DNA of 64,000 nucleotides from Methanomassiliicoccus sp. (GCA_012719175.1 JAAYAX010000015.1:1-64000), one strand, 5' to 3'. Positions 44,001 to 53,524 are shown, numbered from the stretch's first letter. The notes: generated by a model not told the origin, from the letters alone. Numbers and translations: made by a program.

Positions 44001-45914
44001 ATGCGCGGTTGGTCAGCAGGGCCTTCCGACGGACGGGACCGTCGTTCCATCAGGGTCACCACTGACGCCCCCCGTAGGTCCGCGTCCCAGGGTGACGGCG
44101 GCAGGAAGATGCTCTACCGCTACCGTCGGCTGATCCGATACCCTCTGCATCAATGGCCGCGTCTTGCGGCTATACTGGCCCTATCTGCCCTCATCTCACT
44201 GACGGCGGTCCTCCAGCCTTGGCCGCTGAAGATACTGGTGGATCATGCGCTGGGAGAGGCGAGGATGCCGGACTGGCTGTCCGCCCTCCTGTCCACGCTG
44301 GGGATGGAGGGCGGTCCTGTGGACCTGGTCATCATCGCGGCCCTGGCCAGCCTGGCGGTGTTCGCCCTTAGCAGCTTCCTCACGGTTTCCCTGAACTGGA
44401 TATGGGCATCCACAGGTCAGAAGGCCGTGTACGATCTGCAGACCGACCTCTTCGACCGCCTTGAGCACCTGTCGCTGCGATTCCACAGCAGCTCCAGCGT
44501 GGGCGACTCCCTGGGCCGCATGAGCGTGGACTCGTACAGTGTGTACTCCATGATAGACCTCATAGCCACTCCCTGGCAGCAAGCCCTCACCATCCTGCTG
44601 GTGGGAACGGTGGCGTGGAGCATGGACCCTTCCCTGACGATGATAACCTTCGTGGTGGCCCTGCTCATGGGAATGTTGGCCGTCTTCTTCGGCCCCCGCC
44701 TCCGAAGCATCAGCAAGCGGACCCGGCAGGCGGAGAGCCAGCTCACCTCCTTTGTCCATCAGGCCCTGACCGCGATACCACTGGTCCAGGCTTTCGGGCT
44801 GGAGGACCACAACGACAGACAGTTCCGGAACCTGGCCTCCGGAGTGGTGCATATCTCCCAGCGGAACGCCCTTATCCGCGGAGGATATGCCTTCGCCATC
44901 GGTCTGGTGGTGGCCGTAGGCACCGCCATCGTCCTGTTCGCCGGAGGCCAGCGTGTTTTGGGGGGATCGCTCACGGTGGGTGGTCTCATTGTCTTCACCT
45001 CCTATCTCGCCACCCTGTTCACCGGTTTCCGCTCTCTCATGAGGATCTACGGTGAGTTCAAGTCCACCGAGGCTAGCATGGACCGCGTCCTGGACGTGCT
45101 GGATTCCACGGACATGGTGAAGGAGGCGCCCGACGCCATCGTCCTCCCCGAGCGCGAGGGCCGCGTGGGACCGCGCATCACCTTCGAGAATGTGACCTAC
45201 GGATATGAGGAGGGGAGGCCGGTGCTACATGACATTGACCTGGATGTCCGGCCGGGGGAGACCATCGCCCTGGTGGGGCCGACGGGAGCGGGGAAGAGTA
45301 CCTTCGTATCCCTGGTCCCCAGGTTCTTCGATCCCTGGGAGGGCAGGGTGCTTTTCGACGGCATCGACCTGAGGGAAATCAAGATCGACAACCTCAGGGC
45401 CCAGGCATCCATCGTGCTCCAGGAACCTTACCTACTGCCACTGACAATAAGGGAGAACATCGCCTACGGAAGGCCGTCGGCCAGTGATGAGAATGTGATC
45501 GCGGCCGCCAAGGCGGCGGGAGCAGAAGAGTTCATAGTTCAGCTGCCCCAGGGGTACGACACGGTCATCGGCGAGAGGGGGATAACGCTATCCGGCGGAC
45601 AGAGGCAGCGCCTCGCCATCGCCAGGGCATTCCTCCGGGACGCGCCGGTGCTGATACTGGACGAGCCTACGTCCGCTCTCGATGCCAGAACGGAGTCCGA
45701 TCTCCTATCGGCTCTGGAGCGACTCAAGAAAGGTAGGACCACGTTCATCATCGCGCACAGGCTGTCCACGGTGAAGGGGGCGGACCGCATCGTCGTCCTG
45801 GAAGAGGGCAGGATAGTGGAGGTAGGGAATCACCAAGAGCTTCTGGTCAAGGGTGGGCTGTATTCGCGCCTCCATGCATTGCAGTTCCAGGACCCGGAGG
45901 GAGGTGCTCTATGA
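44001..45914 (+). CDS. ABC exporter half-transporter (permease-ATPase), subunit 1
   Basis: A 637-residue half-transporter: six transmembrane helices (~60-330) fused to an ATPase domain with Walker A GPTGAGKST near residue 426, signature LSGGQRQR, Walker B ILDEPTSALD and H-loop AHRLS. The pattern is that of type IV (MsbA/BmrCD-like) exporters of lipids or drugs. AGAGGAG with a 5-base spacer supports the ATG at 44001; an ATG at 44109 begins the conserved part. It overlaps the next gene by 4 bp (ATGA), so the two subunits are made together. Confidence 0.88.
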   Translation: MRGWSAGPSDGRDRRSIRVTTDAPRRSASQGDGGRKMLYRYRRLIRYPLHQWPRLAAILALSALISLTAVLQPWPLKILVDHALGEARMPDWLSALLSTLGMEGGPVDLVIIAALASLAVFALSSFLTVSLNWIWASTGQKAVYDLQTDLFDRLEHLSLRFHSSSSVGDSLGRMSVDSYSVYSMIDLIATPWQQALTILLVGTVAWSMDPSLTMITFVVALLMGMLAVFFGPRLRSISKRTRQAESQLTSFVHQALTAIPLVQAFGLEDHNDRQFRNLASGVVHISQRNALIRGGYAFAIGLVVAVGTAIVLFAGGQRVLGGSLTVGGLIVFTSYLATLFTGFRSLMRIYGEFKSTEASMDRVLDVLDSTDMVKEAPDAIVLPEREGRVGPRITFENVTYGYEEGRPVLHDIDLDVRPGETIALVGPTGAGKSTFVSLVPRFFDPWEGRVLFDGIDLREIKIDNLRAQASIVLQEPYLLPLTIRENIAYGRPSASDENVIAAAKAAGAEEFIVQLPQGYDTVIGERGITLSGGQRQRLAIARAFLRDAPVLILDEPTSALDARTESDLLSALERLKKGRTTFIIAHRLSTVKGADRIVVLEEGRIVEVGNHQELLVKGGLYSRLHALQFQDPEGGAL

Positions 45915-47722
45915 AAGGCTGGTGGCTTCGCCTGCTGTCCCATGTGAACCTCCGCGACCGCGGCCTCATTGTGATCGTAGCGGCGATTCTCCTCAACGCG
46001 ATCATGACCATCATCAGGCCCTGGCCCCTGAAGTTGATCATTGACAACATCCTGTCCGGCCAGCCTCTCCCTCAGAGCCTCTTCTGGCTTCAGCAGCTTC
46101 CCGGAGCCGGCTCCCCCGAGGTCTTCCTGGCATGGATGGCCGGGGCCACGGTCCTGATCTACATCACCACACAGGTCATCTCCGTCGCTCGCGACTACTC
46201 TCAGACCGGGGTCGGCAAGCGCATGATATACGCCCTAGCCGGGGACCTGTTCGACCACCTGCAGCGCCTCTCCCTCCGCTTCCACACCTCCCAGCGAGCG
46301 GGGGACCTGGTGCAGCGGGTGACCTCGGACACCACCTGCGCCCGGGACCTTGTCCTGAATGTTCTTTTACCGAGCTTCAGCTCCATCATCACCCTGGCCC
46401 TCATGTTCGTGGTGATGTTCAGCCTCGATCCATACCTCACGTTCTTCGCCCTCCTGCTGACCCCGCTCATAGTGGTCATGGTGCGCAGGACCTCCACCCC
46501 CATGAGGGAGCGCACCTACAAGCAGAGGAAACTGGAGGGAGAGATGACAGCCCTGGCGGAGCAGACGTTGACCGCGATGCCCGTGGTGCAGGCGTACGGC
46601 CGGGAGGAGATGGAGCGTCAGCGGTTCCGGGAACTGGCCTCGACCACCTACAGGGCGTACCTCGACGCCATGATAACGAGGGTAAAGTTCAACCTGGGGT
46701 TGAGCACGATTACTGCGGTGGGGACGGCCATCATCATGGTGTTGGGAGGCCTCCACGTCATCGAGGGGAGCTTGACCGTGGGAGGCCTGCTGGTCTTCCT
46801 GTCCTACCTTGAAGCGCTGTATGCGCCCCTGGAGACCCTGGCGAACGTCTCCGTATCCTTCGCCACCGCCGGAGCGGGCGCCAAGAGGGTGCTGGAGATC
46901 ATGGACGTGGAGCAGGAGGTCAAGGATGCCCCCGACGCCGCTTCCCTTCCGCCCGCCAGCGGACGGGGGGCCCGCATCACCCTGGAAGGCGTAACCTTCG
47001 GCTACCAGGAAGGTAGGCCGGTGCTACATGACATCGACCTGGATGTCCGGCCGGGGGAGACCATCGCCCTGGTGGGGCCGACGGGAGCGGGAAAGAGCAC
47101 CCTGGTAGGCCTCATATCCCGCTTCTTCGACCCCTGGAGGGGGAGGGTCATGTTCGACGGCACGGACCTCCGGAAAGTAAAGGTATCCAGCTTGCGGTCG
47201 AACATATCCAGCGTGCTGCAGGACCCTTATCTGCTGCCGCTGACGGTGGCGGAGAACATCTCCTTCGGACGTCCGGAAGCGCAGAGGGAAGAGGTGCTGG
47301 AGGCGGCCGTGGCCGCAGGGGCGGACGAGTTCATCTGTAAGTTGCCCCAGGGGTACGACACGGTCATCGGCGAGAGAGGAATAACGCTGTCCGGCGGACA
47401 GAGGCAGCGCCTCGCCATCGCCAGGGCGTTCCTCCGGGACGCGCCGGTGCTGATACTGGACGAGCCTACGTCCGCTCTCGATGCCAGGACAGAAGCGGAC
47501 CTGCTGGCCACTCTGGAACGTCTTAAGAAAGGCAGGACCACGTTCATCATCGCACACCGCTTGTCCACCATACGCGACGCCGACCGCATAGTGGTGTTGA
47601 AGGACGGCAAGGTCGTAGAGGTGGGCTCACACCATGAGCTGATGATGCGTGGCGGAACATACAGCACGTTCTATGGCCTGCAGTCTGGGACCTTCACGGA
47701 GACGGGGCGCAACGACCAATGA
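45911..47722 (+). CDS. ABC exporter half-transporter (permease-ATPase), subunit 2
   Basis: A 603-residue partner of the preceding gene. Six transmembrane helices (~20-310) and an ATPase with Walker A GPTGAGKST at residue 389, signature LSGGQRQR, Walker B ILDEPTSALD. Both ATPase sites keep the catalytic glutamate, so neither is visibly degenerate, unlike many heterodimeric exporters. Long stretches of its ATPase DNA equal that of subunit 1 (for example 47022-47095 versus 45222-45295, and 47346-47490 versus 45546-45690), while the membrane parts are well diverged. Substrate unknown. Confidence 0.9.
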   Translation: MKGWWLRLLSHVNLRDRGLIVIVAAILLNAIMTIIRPWPLKLIIDNILSGQPLPQSLFWLQQLPGAGSPEVFLAWMAGATVLIYITTQVISVARDYSQTGVGKRMIYALAGDLFDHLQRLSLRFHTSQRAGDLVQRVTSDTTCARDLVLNVLLPSFSSIITLALMFVVMFSLDPYLTFFALLLTPLIVVMVRRTSTPMRERTYKQRKLEGEMTALAEQTLTAMPVVQAYGREEMERQRFRELASTTYRAYLDAMITRVKFNLGLSTITAVGTAIIMVLGGLHVIEGSLTVGGLLVFLSYLEALYAPLETLANVSVSFATAGAGAKRVLEIMDVEQEVKDAPDAASLPPASGRGARITLEGVTFGYQEGRPVLHDIDLDVRPGETIALVGPTGAGKSTLVGLISRFFDPWRGRVMFDGTDLRKVKVSSLRSNISSVLQDPYLLPLTVAENISFGRPEAQREEVLEAAVAAGADEFICKLPQGYDTVIGERGITLSGGQRQRLAIARAFLRDAPVLILDEPTSALDARTEADLLATLERLKKGRTTFIIAHRLSTIRDADRIVVLKDGKVVEVGSHHELMMRGGTYSTFYGLQSGTFTETGRNDQ

Positions 47723-47966
47723 CGTCAGCGACCTGACCGTGAAGCTGTTCCCTGGCCTGCGCTTCTACATCTCCTCTTCCAGCGTGCAACGGACGCTCAC
47801 ATATCACATAAAACAAGTCTTTGGATGGACGGCGCCCGTGCCCATGCACGAAGAGGGTTGCCACTTGTGGATTCCAGAGCTATCAGCAATGGTTCGTGAC
47901 GTGCCGGGACCTTCCACTATGGTTTTTTGTAATCGAGATTATCCTCTCATGCGTGGAGGAAAGGGA

Positions 47967-48482
47967 ATGACCGTCTTAGTCACATATATGTCCCAGACAG
48001 GGAACACCAGGAAGGTGGCCGAGGCCATCTATGAGGCGATTGTAGGGGAGAAAGAGATCAAGCCCATGGACCAGGTGCAGGGCCTGGACGGGTACGAGCT
48101 CACGTTCGTAGGATTCCCGATACACCAGTTCGGAATCGCGAAGCCTGCCAAGGAGTTCCTGGAGAGCAAGGCCAGGGGGAAGAAGGTAGCGCTGTTCTAC
48201 ACTCATGCGTCGTGGTCCGACCCCTCGTTGCCGCCACAAGTGATGGAGCTGATAAAGAAGTTCCGGCAGAGCGTGACCGACGCCGCAGCCGGTTCGACGG
48301 TTCTTGGTACCTTCGACTGCCGCGGCGAGCTCGGCGAGGCAGTGGCCCAGGGATGCTTGAAATCCCCAGATCCCCTCGTACAGACATTTGGAAAGATGCG
48401 CCCTATGACCCTGGGCCATCCTGATGCGGAGGAGATATCCGCGGCCAAGGCCTTTGCCAGGGACATGATGGCCAAGAAGTGA
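47967..48482 (+). CDS. Flavodoxin-family protein
   Basis: A 171-residue flavodoxin fold. The FMN phosphate loop is SQTGNTRKVAEAI near residue 9, the second loop VGFPIHQFG near residue 50, and the third YTHASWS near residue 79. Function: FMN-dependent electron carrier. GGAGG at 47955-47959 with a 7-base spacer supports the ATG at 47967; the frame upstream to 47649 overlaps the ABC gene and is not conserved. TATA-like CACATAAAAC at ~47804-47813 lies in the 244-bp gap. Confidence 0.88.
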   Translation: MTVLVTYMSQTGNTRKVAEAIYEAIVGEKEIKPMDQVQGLDGYELTFVGFPIHQFGIAKPAKEFLESKARGKKVALFYTHASWSDPSLPPQVMELIKKFRQSVTDAAAGSTVLGTFDCRGELGEAVAQGCLKSPDPLVQTFGKMRPMTLGHPDAEEISAAKAFARDMMAKK

Positions 48483-48631
48483 ACGCTTAGAAAGAGAGGG
48501 GTCAGACATACTGACCCCAAAATATTTTTAAGGCCCACCCTCGGCAATGATCATAGGGAGAGCGAGATCATCCCCGAAACGCTCGCCTCCAGGCCGGCCA
48601 GCGCCCATCCCTCCTCGATCTCCTCCGCGCC

Positions 48632-48718
48632 TTACACATACAGCGGCTTGGTGCTCGATCCTCCCGCTCGGACCAGTCTGCGAACGACCTCAGCTACTGA
48701 CAGCTCTGCCATGACCAT
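48632..48718 (-). CDS. Possible 28-residue small protein
   Basis: A short frame from the ATG at 48718 to TAA at 48632, with GGAGG at 48724-48728 and an ideal 5-base spacer. The product would have a short amphipathic helix (LSVAEVVRRLVRAGG) and a KPLYV end. It lies in a 381-bp gap between the flavodoxin and hexapeptide genes; the gap also holds a TATA-like AATATTTTTAAGG (48520-48532) and ATCATATATGAG (48818-48829, probably the hexapeptide promoter). Coding is not proven. Confidence 0.3.
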   Translation of the reverse strand: MVMAELSVAEVVRRLVRAGGSSTKPLYV

Positions 48719-48863
48719 CCTCTCCTCCCATGTTAGCGGGGTCCGTAATGCTAGATTTTTCCTCCCCCTCGCATATGGGTCCCACGACCCTGGTGACCCA
48801 GCGCCGGTCCGCGCGAAATCATATATGAGATGCCGGTCCCATATCTCCACGGAGGTTGACAGG

Positions 48864-49361
48864 ATGAGCAGGTACATCGATCCCACGGCAGTTCTGATAG
48901 GCAACTATGAGCTGGGTGAAGGGGTGAGCATCTGGCCGTATGCGGTCATAAGGGCGGACCATGACCGTGTGGTGGTAGGGGAGGGAAGCAACATTCAGGA
49001 GCACGCCGTGCTCCACGTGGAGACGGGGTTCCCCACGATCATCGGCAAGAACGTCACCGTGGGCCACGGGGCCATCATAAACGGCGCTACCATCGGGGAC
49101 AGCTGCATCATCGGCATGAACTCCACCATCGTGGAGGGAGCGGTCGTGGGGGACGACTGCATCATCGGGGCCAACGCCGTGGTCACCGGCACCATGAGGG
49201 TGCCCCCGCGCTCCCTGGTGGTGGGCATCCCCGGCCGCGTGGTCAGGTCCGACGATCCCACACTGCATGAGCGGGCGGAACACAACGCCAAGGCGTACCA
49301 CGCGCTGAGGGACGAGCATCTCGAGGGACGGTACCGCCGTTACAATGGCTCCGGGCTGTGA
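48864..49361 (+). CDS. Gamma-carbonic-anhydrase-like hexapeptide-repeat protein
   Basis: A 165-residue left-handed beta-helix protein of the YrdA/gamma-carbonic-anhydrase family (ASNIQ-type start, repeated hexapeptides such as IGDSCI, VGDDCI). Two of the three zinc histidines appear (LHV and VGHG); the third, usually in LHG, is asparagine in IING, so zinc binding and carbonic-anhydrase activity are doubtful. GGAGGT at 48851-48856 with a 7-base spacer fixes the ATG at 48864 within a longer frame. Confidence 0.87.
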   Translation: MSRYIDPTAVLIGNYELGEGVSIWPYAVIRADHDRVVVGEGSNIQEHAVLHVETGFPTIIGKNVTVGHGAIINGATIGDSCIIGMNSTIVEGAVVGDDCIIGANAVVTGTMRVPPRSLVVGIPGRVVRSDDPTLHERAEHNAKAYHALRDEHLEGRYRRYNGSGL

Positions 49362-49502
49362 TGACGCGATACGAGACGCTGCATGCGAAACCGCCCTCGA
49401 AGCACGGAAGTTTACCTTCCCGACCGCAAGCTGGTGCTGCCTAAATGTTATCATCGCTAATGACGTTGATAGACGCAGGACTCCCTTGGAGGGACTGCAT
49501 CG

Positions 49503-51281
49503 ATGATGGGAGGTAGGACCATAACGAAGCCGTGGTTATCGTTGGTACTGGCAGTTATGATGGTCGCGTCGGCAGGAGGCCTGCTCCTCGGCAGCGCGGA
49601 CACCGCGGACGCGTCCCTCTCAGTGACACCAGTGGTGCAGAGCCTCTCCGACGGGGCCTCCTGGTGGTACACGTCCATGGCCATTGATCCCCAGGACCAT
49701 GTGCATGTCTGCTACAGCGATGGGGAGGACCTTCACTACGCCAACGATGCCGGCGGAACGCTCTCCTCACTGACGCTAGAGGGCGCGCACGGGGCGGGTG
49801 TGGACTGCTCTCTCGCCGTTGACGGACAGGGAAGAGCGCACATCAGCTACACCGACAACACCGACGTCGACCTGCGCTACGCCACTAACGCAGGTGGCTC
49901 ATGGTCCTACGAGATCGTGGACAGTTCCGGTGAGGTGGGCAGGGACTCGCGTATCGTGGTGGACGATCAGGGCGTGGCTCACATCGGCTACATCGGCTCG
50001 GGGCTGAGGTATGCGGAGCGATCGGGAGGCGAGTGGAACGTGGTGACGCTCGATCCCGACGGCGAGGACATACACGCCATGGTCCTCGACTCCCGCGGCC
50101 GAGCGTACATCCTGTACTCGGACGGGTCCAGCCACCGTTATGCTGCCATGACCGACAGCGGATGGAGCCTGGAGACGGTGGTGGACCGGTCCCTAATACC
50201 GGGTGGCTCCATGGTATTGGACGCGCAGGACCGTGTCCACTTCACCCTGGTGAACGCCAACTACGATCTGCTATACGCTAACGAGAGCACGGGGTTCTGG
50301 AACGCGCAGAGGGTGGCCACATCGGTCAAGGCTGACAGCCCCCGCATCGCCGGCGATGACGATGGCAGAGCGCACATCATTTACACGGATGGGCAACGCT
50401 CCTCACTGATGTACGCGACGAACCTAGGCGGCTCGTGGAGCAGCCACGTTATTGAACCACAGGACGAGGGACGGTCGGTATACTCGGGAGCCGTCGTGGT
50501 GGACTCCCAGGGCGCAGCTCACGCCCTCTACCTGATGGGGTCACCGTCGACCAACGATCTCGTGGTCAGGTACGCCTCCTTCACGCCCGATGTCCACACC
50601 GTTCCGTCCGCTCCCCAGGAGCTTACGGCCGTTCCTGGTAATAACCAGGCGGAGGTGAGCTGGTCCGCACCCCTGTCCGATGGGGGGTCGCCCATCACCG
50701 GCTACCTATTGTACTGGCGAGAGGGGGCGGAGGGTGTTGATTCCTCGGTGTTCGTCAACGTAACGAGCTACCTGCGCACCGGCCTGCTCACTGGGAGGGA
50801 GTACTACTGCAAGGTCGCCGCCATCAACGACGAGGGCGTGGGTCCGAACACTAGCGCCATCTTGATCACGGTCGCCGGTGGAACACCGTACCCCTCAGCA
50901 CCTCGCGGCCTTTCCGCAGCGTACTCCGACGGCACAGTGGTGCTGACATGGTCAGCGCCGACCTACGGAGAGAACATCACAGGTTACAGAGTTTACCGCG
51001 GGACCACCTCCTCCATGGAGCATCTCGCAACGGTCAACGGCACTACCGCTGAGGACAGGGACCTCCAGGCAGGGATGACCTACTACTACAATGTGAACGC
51101 CGAGAACGAGAGCGGTGCGGGCGAGGTCAGCGAGACGGTGAGCGTGACGGTCCCGTCCTCGACATTAGATGACATCATCGCTTTCCTGGGGTCCACCGGC
51201 GGAGCGGTCTTGATAGCGGGCCTTGCGGTAGCGTCCATCGGTACCGCATGGTATGTCCTGGGGCGCCGCAGAGCGAGATGA
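49503..51281 (+). CDS. Surface protein with beta-propeller-like repeats and two FN3 domains
   Basis: A 592-residue exported protein: signal peptide (~1-38, ending TADAS), six or seven BNR-like repeats with D.QGRAHISYTD motifs (~45-355), two fibronectin type III domains (~365-455 and ~460-550; PSAPQELTAVPG and PSAPRGLSA starts), and a C-terminal transmembrane helix (GGAVLIAGLAVASIGTAWYVL). Probably a cell-surface binding protein. The start is MM at 49503; GGAGGG near 49490 is upstream. No enzyme motif is seen. Confidence 0.88.
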   Translation: MMGGRTITKPWLSLVLAVMMVASAGGLLLGSADTADASLSVTPVVQSLSDGASWWYTSMAIDPQDHVHVCYSDGEDLHYANDAGGTLSSLTLEGAHGAGVDCSLAVDGQGRAHISYTDNTDVDLRYATNAGGSWSYEIVDSSGEVGRDSRIVVDDQGVAHIGYIGSGLRYAERSGGEWNVVTLDPDGEDIHAMVLDSRGRAYILYSDGSSHRYAAMTDSGWSLETVVDRSLIPGGSMVLDAQDRVHFTLVNANYDLLYANESTGFWNAQRVATSVKADSPRIAGDDDGRAHIIYTDGQRSSLMYATNLGGSWSSHVIEPQDEGRSVYSGAVVVDSQGAAHALYLMGSPSTNDLVVRYASFTPDVHTVPSAPQELTAVPGNNQAEVSWSAPLSDGGSPITGYLLYWREGAEGVDSSVFVNVTSYLRTGLLTGREYYCKVAAINDEGVGPNTSAILITVAGGTPYPSAPRGLSAAYSDGTVVLTWSAPTYGENITGYRVYRGTTSSMEHLATVNGTTAEDRDLQAGMTYYYNVNAENESGAGEVSETVSVTVPSSTLDDIIAFLGSTGGAVLIAGLAVASIGTAWYVLGRRRAR

Positions 51282-51419
51282 ACATCGCCTCCTTCTCCAT
51301 TTTAGCCCGGCATGTAGATCAAGCCCCCGGAATGTGACCGGCATTATTACTTGCCAAGAACTGATCAGGAGGGGATGCCAAGGGGGGTTCGGACAACCGG
51401 CAGCATCACCCTCCTCGGG

Positions 51420-52232
51420 TCAATCGGACCGTCCTTCGGCGAGCGACACGATCAGCCTCTCCAGCAGCTCCTGCACCTCTTGGAAATCGAATAGCACGAA
51501 CTCTGCAGCCGTCTGACGCTGGACCTCGGTGACCAGGATGGTCACGCCCTTCTCGCCTATGGTCCTGAACGCGTGCTCATCGGTGACGTCATCACCGATG
51601 TACATGGGAACGGCGCCCTTCCTGATGCCTATCATGTCGATGACCAGGTTCACCGCCCTTCCCTTGTGCCAGTCCATGTTGGGCCGGAGCTCAAAGGCCC
51701 TCTTCTCCATGATGCTCTCCAGCTCCGGGAACTTCCTGGCGATGTCCTCGAAGACGGTCTTCAGCCGGGGATAGTCATGGGGGTCCACCAGCCGGTGGTG
51801 AACCGCCACTGCGAACCGCTTGCGCTCCACCAGAGCGCCGCGGATGTCTCCGATCCGGTACCGCAGCGCCATCTCCGCCTGGTCCAGCAGAGGCTTGAAC
51901 CGCTCACCCCGGTCCTCCACGTAGTGCCCCCAGGGCCCCAGCACCTCGTAGCCGCCGCTCCCCACGTATATTAGGTGGTCCAGGCCCACCTTGCTCCTGA
52001 CATCCGTAAGGCTGCGGCTGCTCATCAGCGCCACCGGGCAATAGTTGGCGAGGCGGTGGAGGGTTCCACGCATGCTGTCCGAGAGAACGGCCTTGGAAGG
52101 CACCTCCACTATGGGCGTTAGCGTTCCATCATAATCCAGGAACACGATGGGGCTGCCGCCCATGAGCCTCTCTAGGATGTCGTCCCACCAGTCGAGGGCC
52201 GACCTATCCATCCCATCGATCATCAGCTCCAT
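51420..52232 (-). CDS. otsB: Trehalose-6-phosphate phosphatase
   Basis: A 270-residue HAD phosphatase of the trehalose-phosphatase family. Motif I is FLDYDGTLTP, motif II MSSR, and motif III GDDVTDEHAF; the cap contains GGYEV and the FELRPNMDWHKG motif that is characteristic of OtsB. It hydrolyses trehalose 6-phosphate to trehalose. No trehalose-6-phosphate synthase gene lies in the window. The ATG at 52232 is preferred; a GTG at 52277 is also in frame. TATTTAAG at ~52279-52286 is TATA-like. Confidence 0.9.
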   Translation of the reverse strand: MELMIDGMDRSALDWWDDILERLMGGSPIVFLDYDGTLTPIVEVPSKAVLSDSMRGTLHRLANYCPVALMSSRSLTDVRSKVGLDHLIYVGSGGYEVLGPWGHYVEDRGERFKPLLDQAEMALRYRIGDIRGALVERKRFAVAVHHRLVDPHDYPRLKTVFEDIARKFPELESIMEKRAFELRPNMDWHKGRAVNLVIDMIGIRKGAVPMYIGDDVTDEHAFRTIGEKGVTILVTEVQRQTAAEFVLFDFQEVQELLERLIVSLAEGRSD

Positions 52233-52476
52233 GGTCAAAACGTCAACTCCTTCTCTCTTCTTTGGCTCTCCCGACACTTAAATACTTTGCTCACAATCAT
52301 TTTTATAATAATGAAGGGCACAGTTTGAGCGAGGTCGGATCGGGGGCTGGGCGTGGCAGATACCGTAGCTGACCGTTCGATTTCGTAACTGCGTCCTTCA
52401 CGATCAACGCCTCCGAAATTTGGGTCGAACCATCGCACAATGCTAACTTTCACGATATCAAAAGTAAAAAGCCAAA

Positions 52477-52484
52477 TTTTATAT
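52477..52484 (+). promoter_or_regulatory. Strong TATA box without a following ORF
   Basis: TTTATATA within an AT-rich stretch (AAATTTTATATACTGG) predicts a start near 52503-52510. No gene of coding quality begins there; the structured region described next follows. Confidence 0.5.
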
Positions 52485-52504
52485 ACTGGCCGTTACAAGA
52501 TGAA

Positions 52505-52710
52505 TATTGCTTTACGGGACCGCGGAGACTCGACGCCCTATGGGTGACGATCTACAAGTAGTCTCCATAAGTGGAACTAATCCATTGGCGTTCAAGAGAA
52601 GGCGTGGGACCGGTGTAGCTAACTGGTAAAACGATTCCCTCGACTCAATAAGTCAAGAATGCCAAAGGGGCGTGACGCGGCCGTAAAGCACCCATCTGTT
52701 CTGTCATGTA
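52505..52710 (+). ncRNA. Candidate structured non-coding RNA
   Basis: Downstream of the TATA box at 52477-52484 the DNA can fold: GGAGACT (52524-52530) pairs with AGTCTCC (52560-52566), enclosing CCC/GGG (52536-52544); ATTC (52634-52637)/GAAT (52657-52660) nests GACT (52642-52645)/AGTC (52651-52654). A GTAGCTAACTGGTAAAAC stretch recalls a tRNA D-arm, but no T-arm or acceptor pairing follows. No long ORF covers it. Not matched to RNase P, SRP or C/D box RNA by eye. Ends are guesses. Farther on, GGTCCAT (52725-52731) and ATGGACC (52761-52767) form an inverted repeat. Confidence 0.35.
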
Positions 52711-52963
52711 CCTATCCTATTATTGGTCCATATCACCCCTGGAAATATGTTCAACTATGAATGGACCATTAGAAAAAGGTTCGAGAAAATGGTCCAAAGA
52801 TAAAGCGGGCTCCAGTATTTCGTGGAATAGTTCCTTAACGGACAAGCAGGAAAACGAATGATGTGTTAATATTCGTAAACCCGTGTACAATAATTATTTG
52901 AGCGCAGGGTTAGAACAAACATCATACAGAATCTGATATAGAATTCTCATGAGGAGGTGTATG

Positions 52964-53524
52964 ATGTTCGAGGCAGAACCGGTAAATGATCCCAAGGGGT
53001 GGAAGATATTTCTCAGAAACCACTGGAAGCTGTTCCTGGTGATGATCGGTGTGGCCGTCGTGGCCTTCATCTGGTCGATCCTGGTGTACCTGTGGTTCGT
53101 GGGACAAGCACAATTGACGGGCATGGTGCCCACCACGCTGGGCCTGTGGTCCATGGGGCATCTGGTGACATTCCTGCTGAACCTGTTGTTCTGGATGGTC
53201 CTTTTGGTCGGCCTCCCTCTGATCGTCGTCGGGGTGGTCGGCTGGCTGTGGTGGAGGAGGCTGCCATTGGAGGAGAGAGCGAAGTACCGCTTCTTCCGCA
53301 ACCGCTCCCGCAGGTCGGACGGCGGCAATGCCATATCGTTCCTGGTGTTCATAGCGTTCCTCATCAAGGTCTATGTTGACGGGAACTGGAACGTCGCTTT
53401 CGGTACCTGGACCTTCGACTATCTCGTGTACTCGATGCTCACCGCGTTCATCTGGGTGATCGCAATTATGGCGATTCCCGCTGCCATCGGCCTGATATGG
53501 TGGTTAAGTCGAAGAGGGAGGTGA
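52964..53524 (+). CDS. Membrane protein, function unknown
   Basis: A 186-residue protein with an N-terminal cytosolic part (MFEAEPVNDPKGWK), hydrophobic segments near 21-50, 62-92, 120-137 and 148-178, and a basic cytosolic loop rich in arginine (RNRSRRSDGG). No known domain. GGAGG at 52953-52957 places the start at 52964 rather than the ATG at 52961 or 52949. A TATA-like AATAATTATTTG (~52888-52899) precedes it. No partner gene is evident. Confidence 0.75.
   Translation: MFEAEPVNDPKGWKIFLRNHWKLFLVMIGVAVVAFIWSILVYLWFVGQAQLTGMVPTTLGLWSMGHLVTFLLNLLFWMVLLVGLPLIVVGVVGWLWWRRLPLEERAKYRFFRNRSRRSDGGNAISFLVFIAFLIKVYVDGNWNVAFGTWTFDYLVYSMLTAFIWVIAIMAIPAAIGLIWWLSRRGR

Noticed and set aside
52599-52671. 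tRNA-like GTAGCTAACTGGTAAAAC segment.
   Set aside because: No acceptor-stem pairing, no T-arm (GGTTCAAAT-type) and no proper anticodon stem; kept only as part of the RNA candidate.
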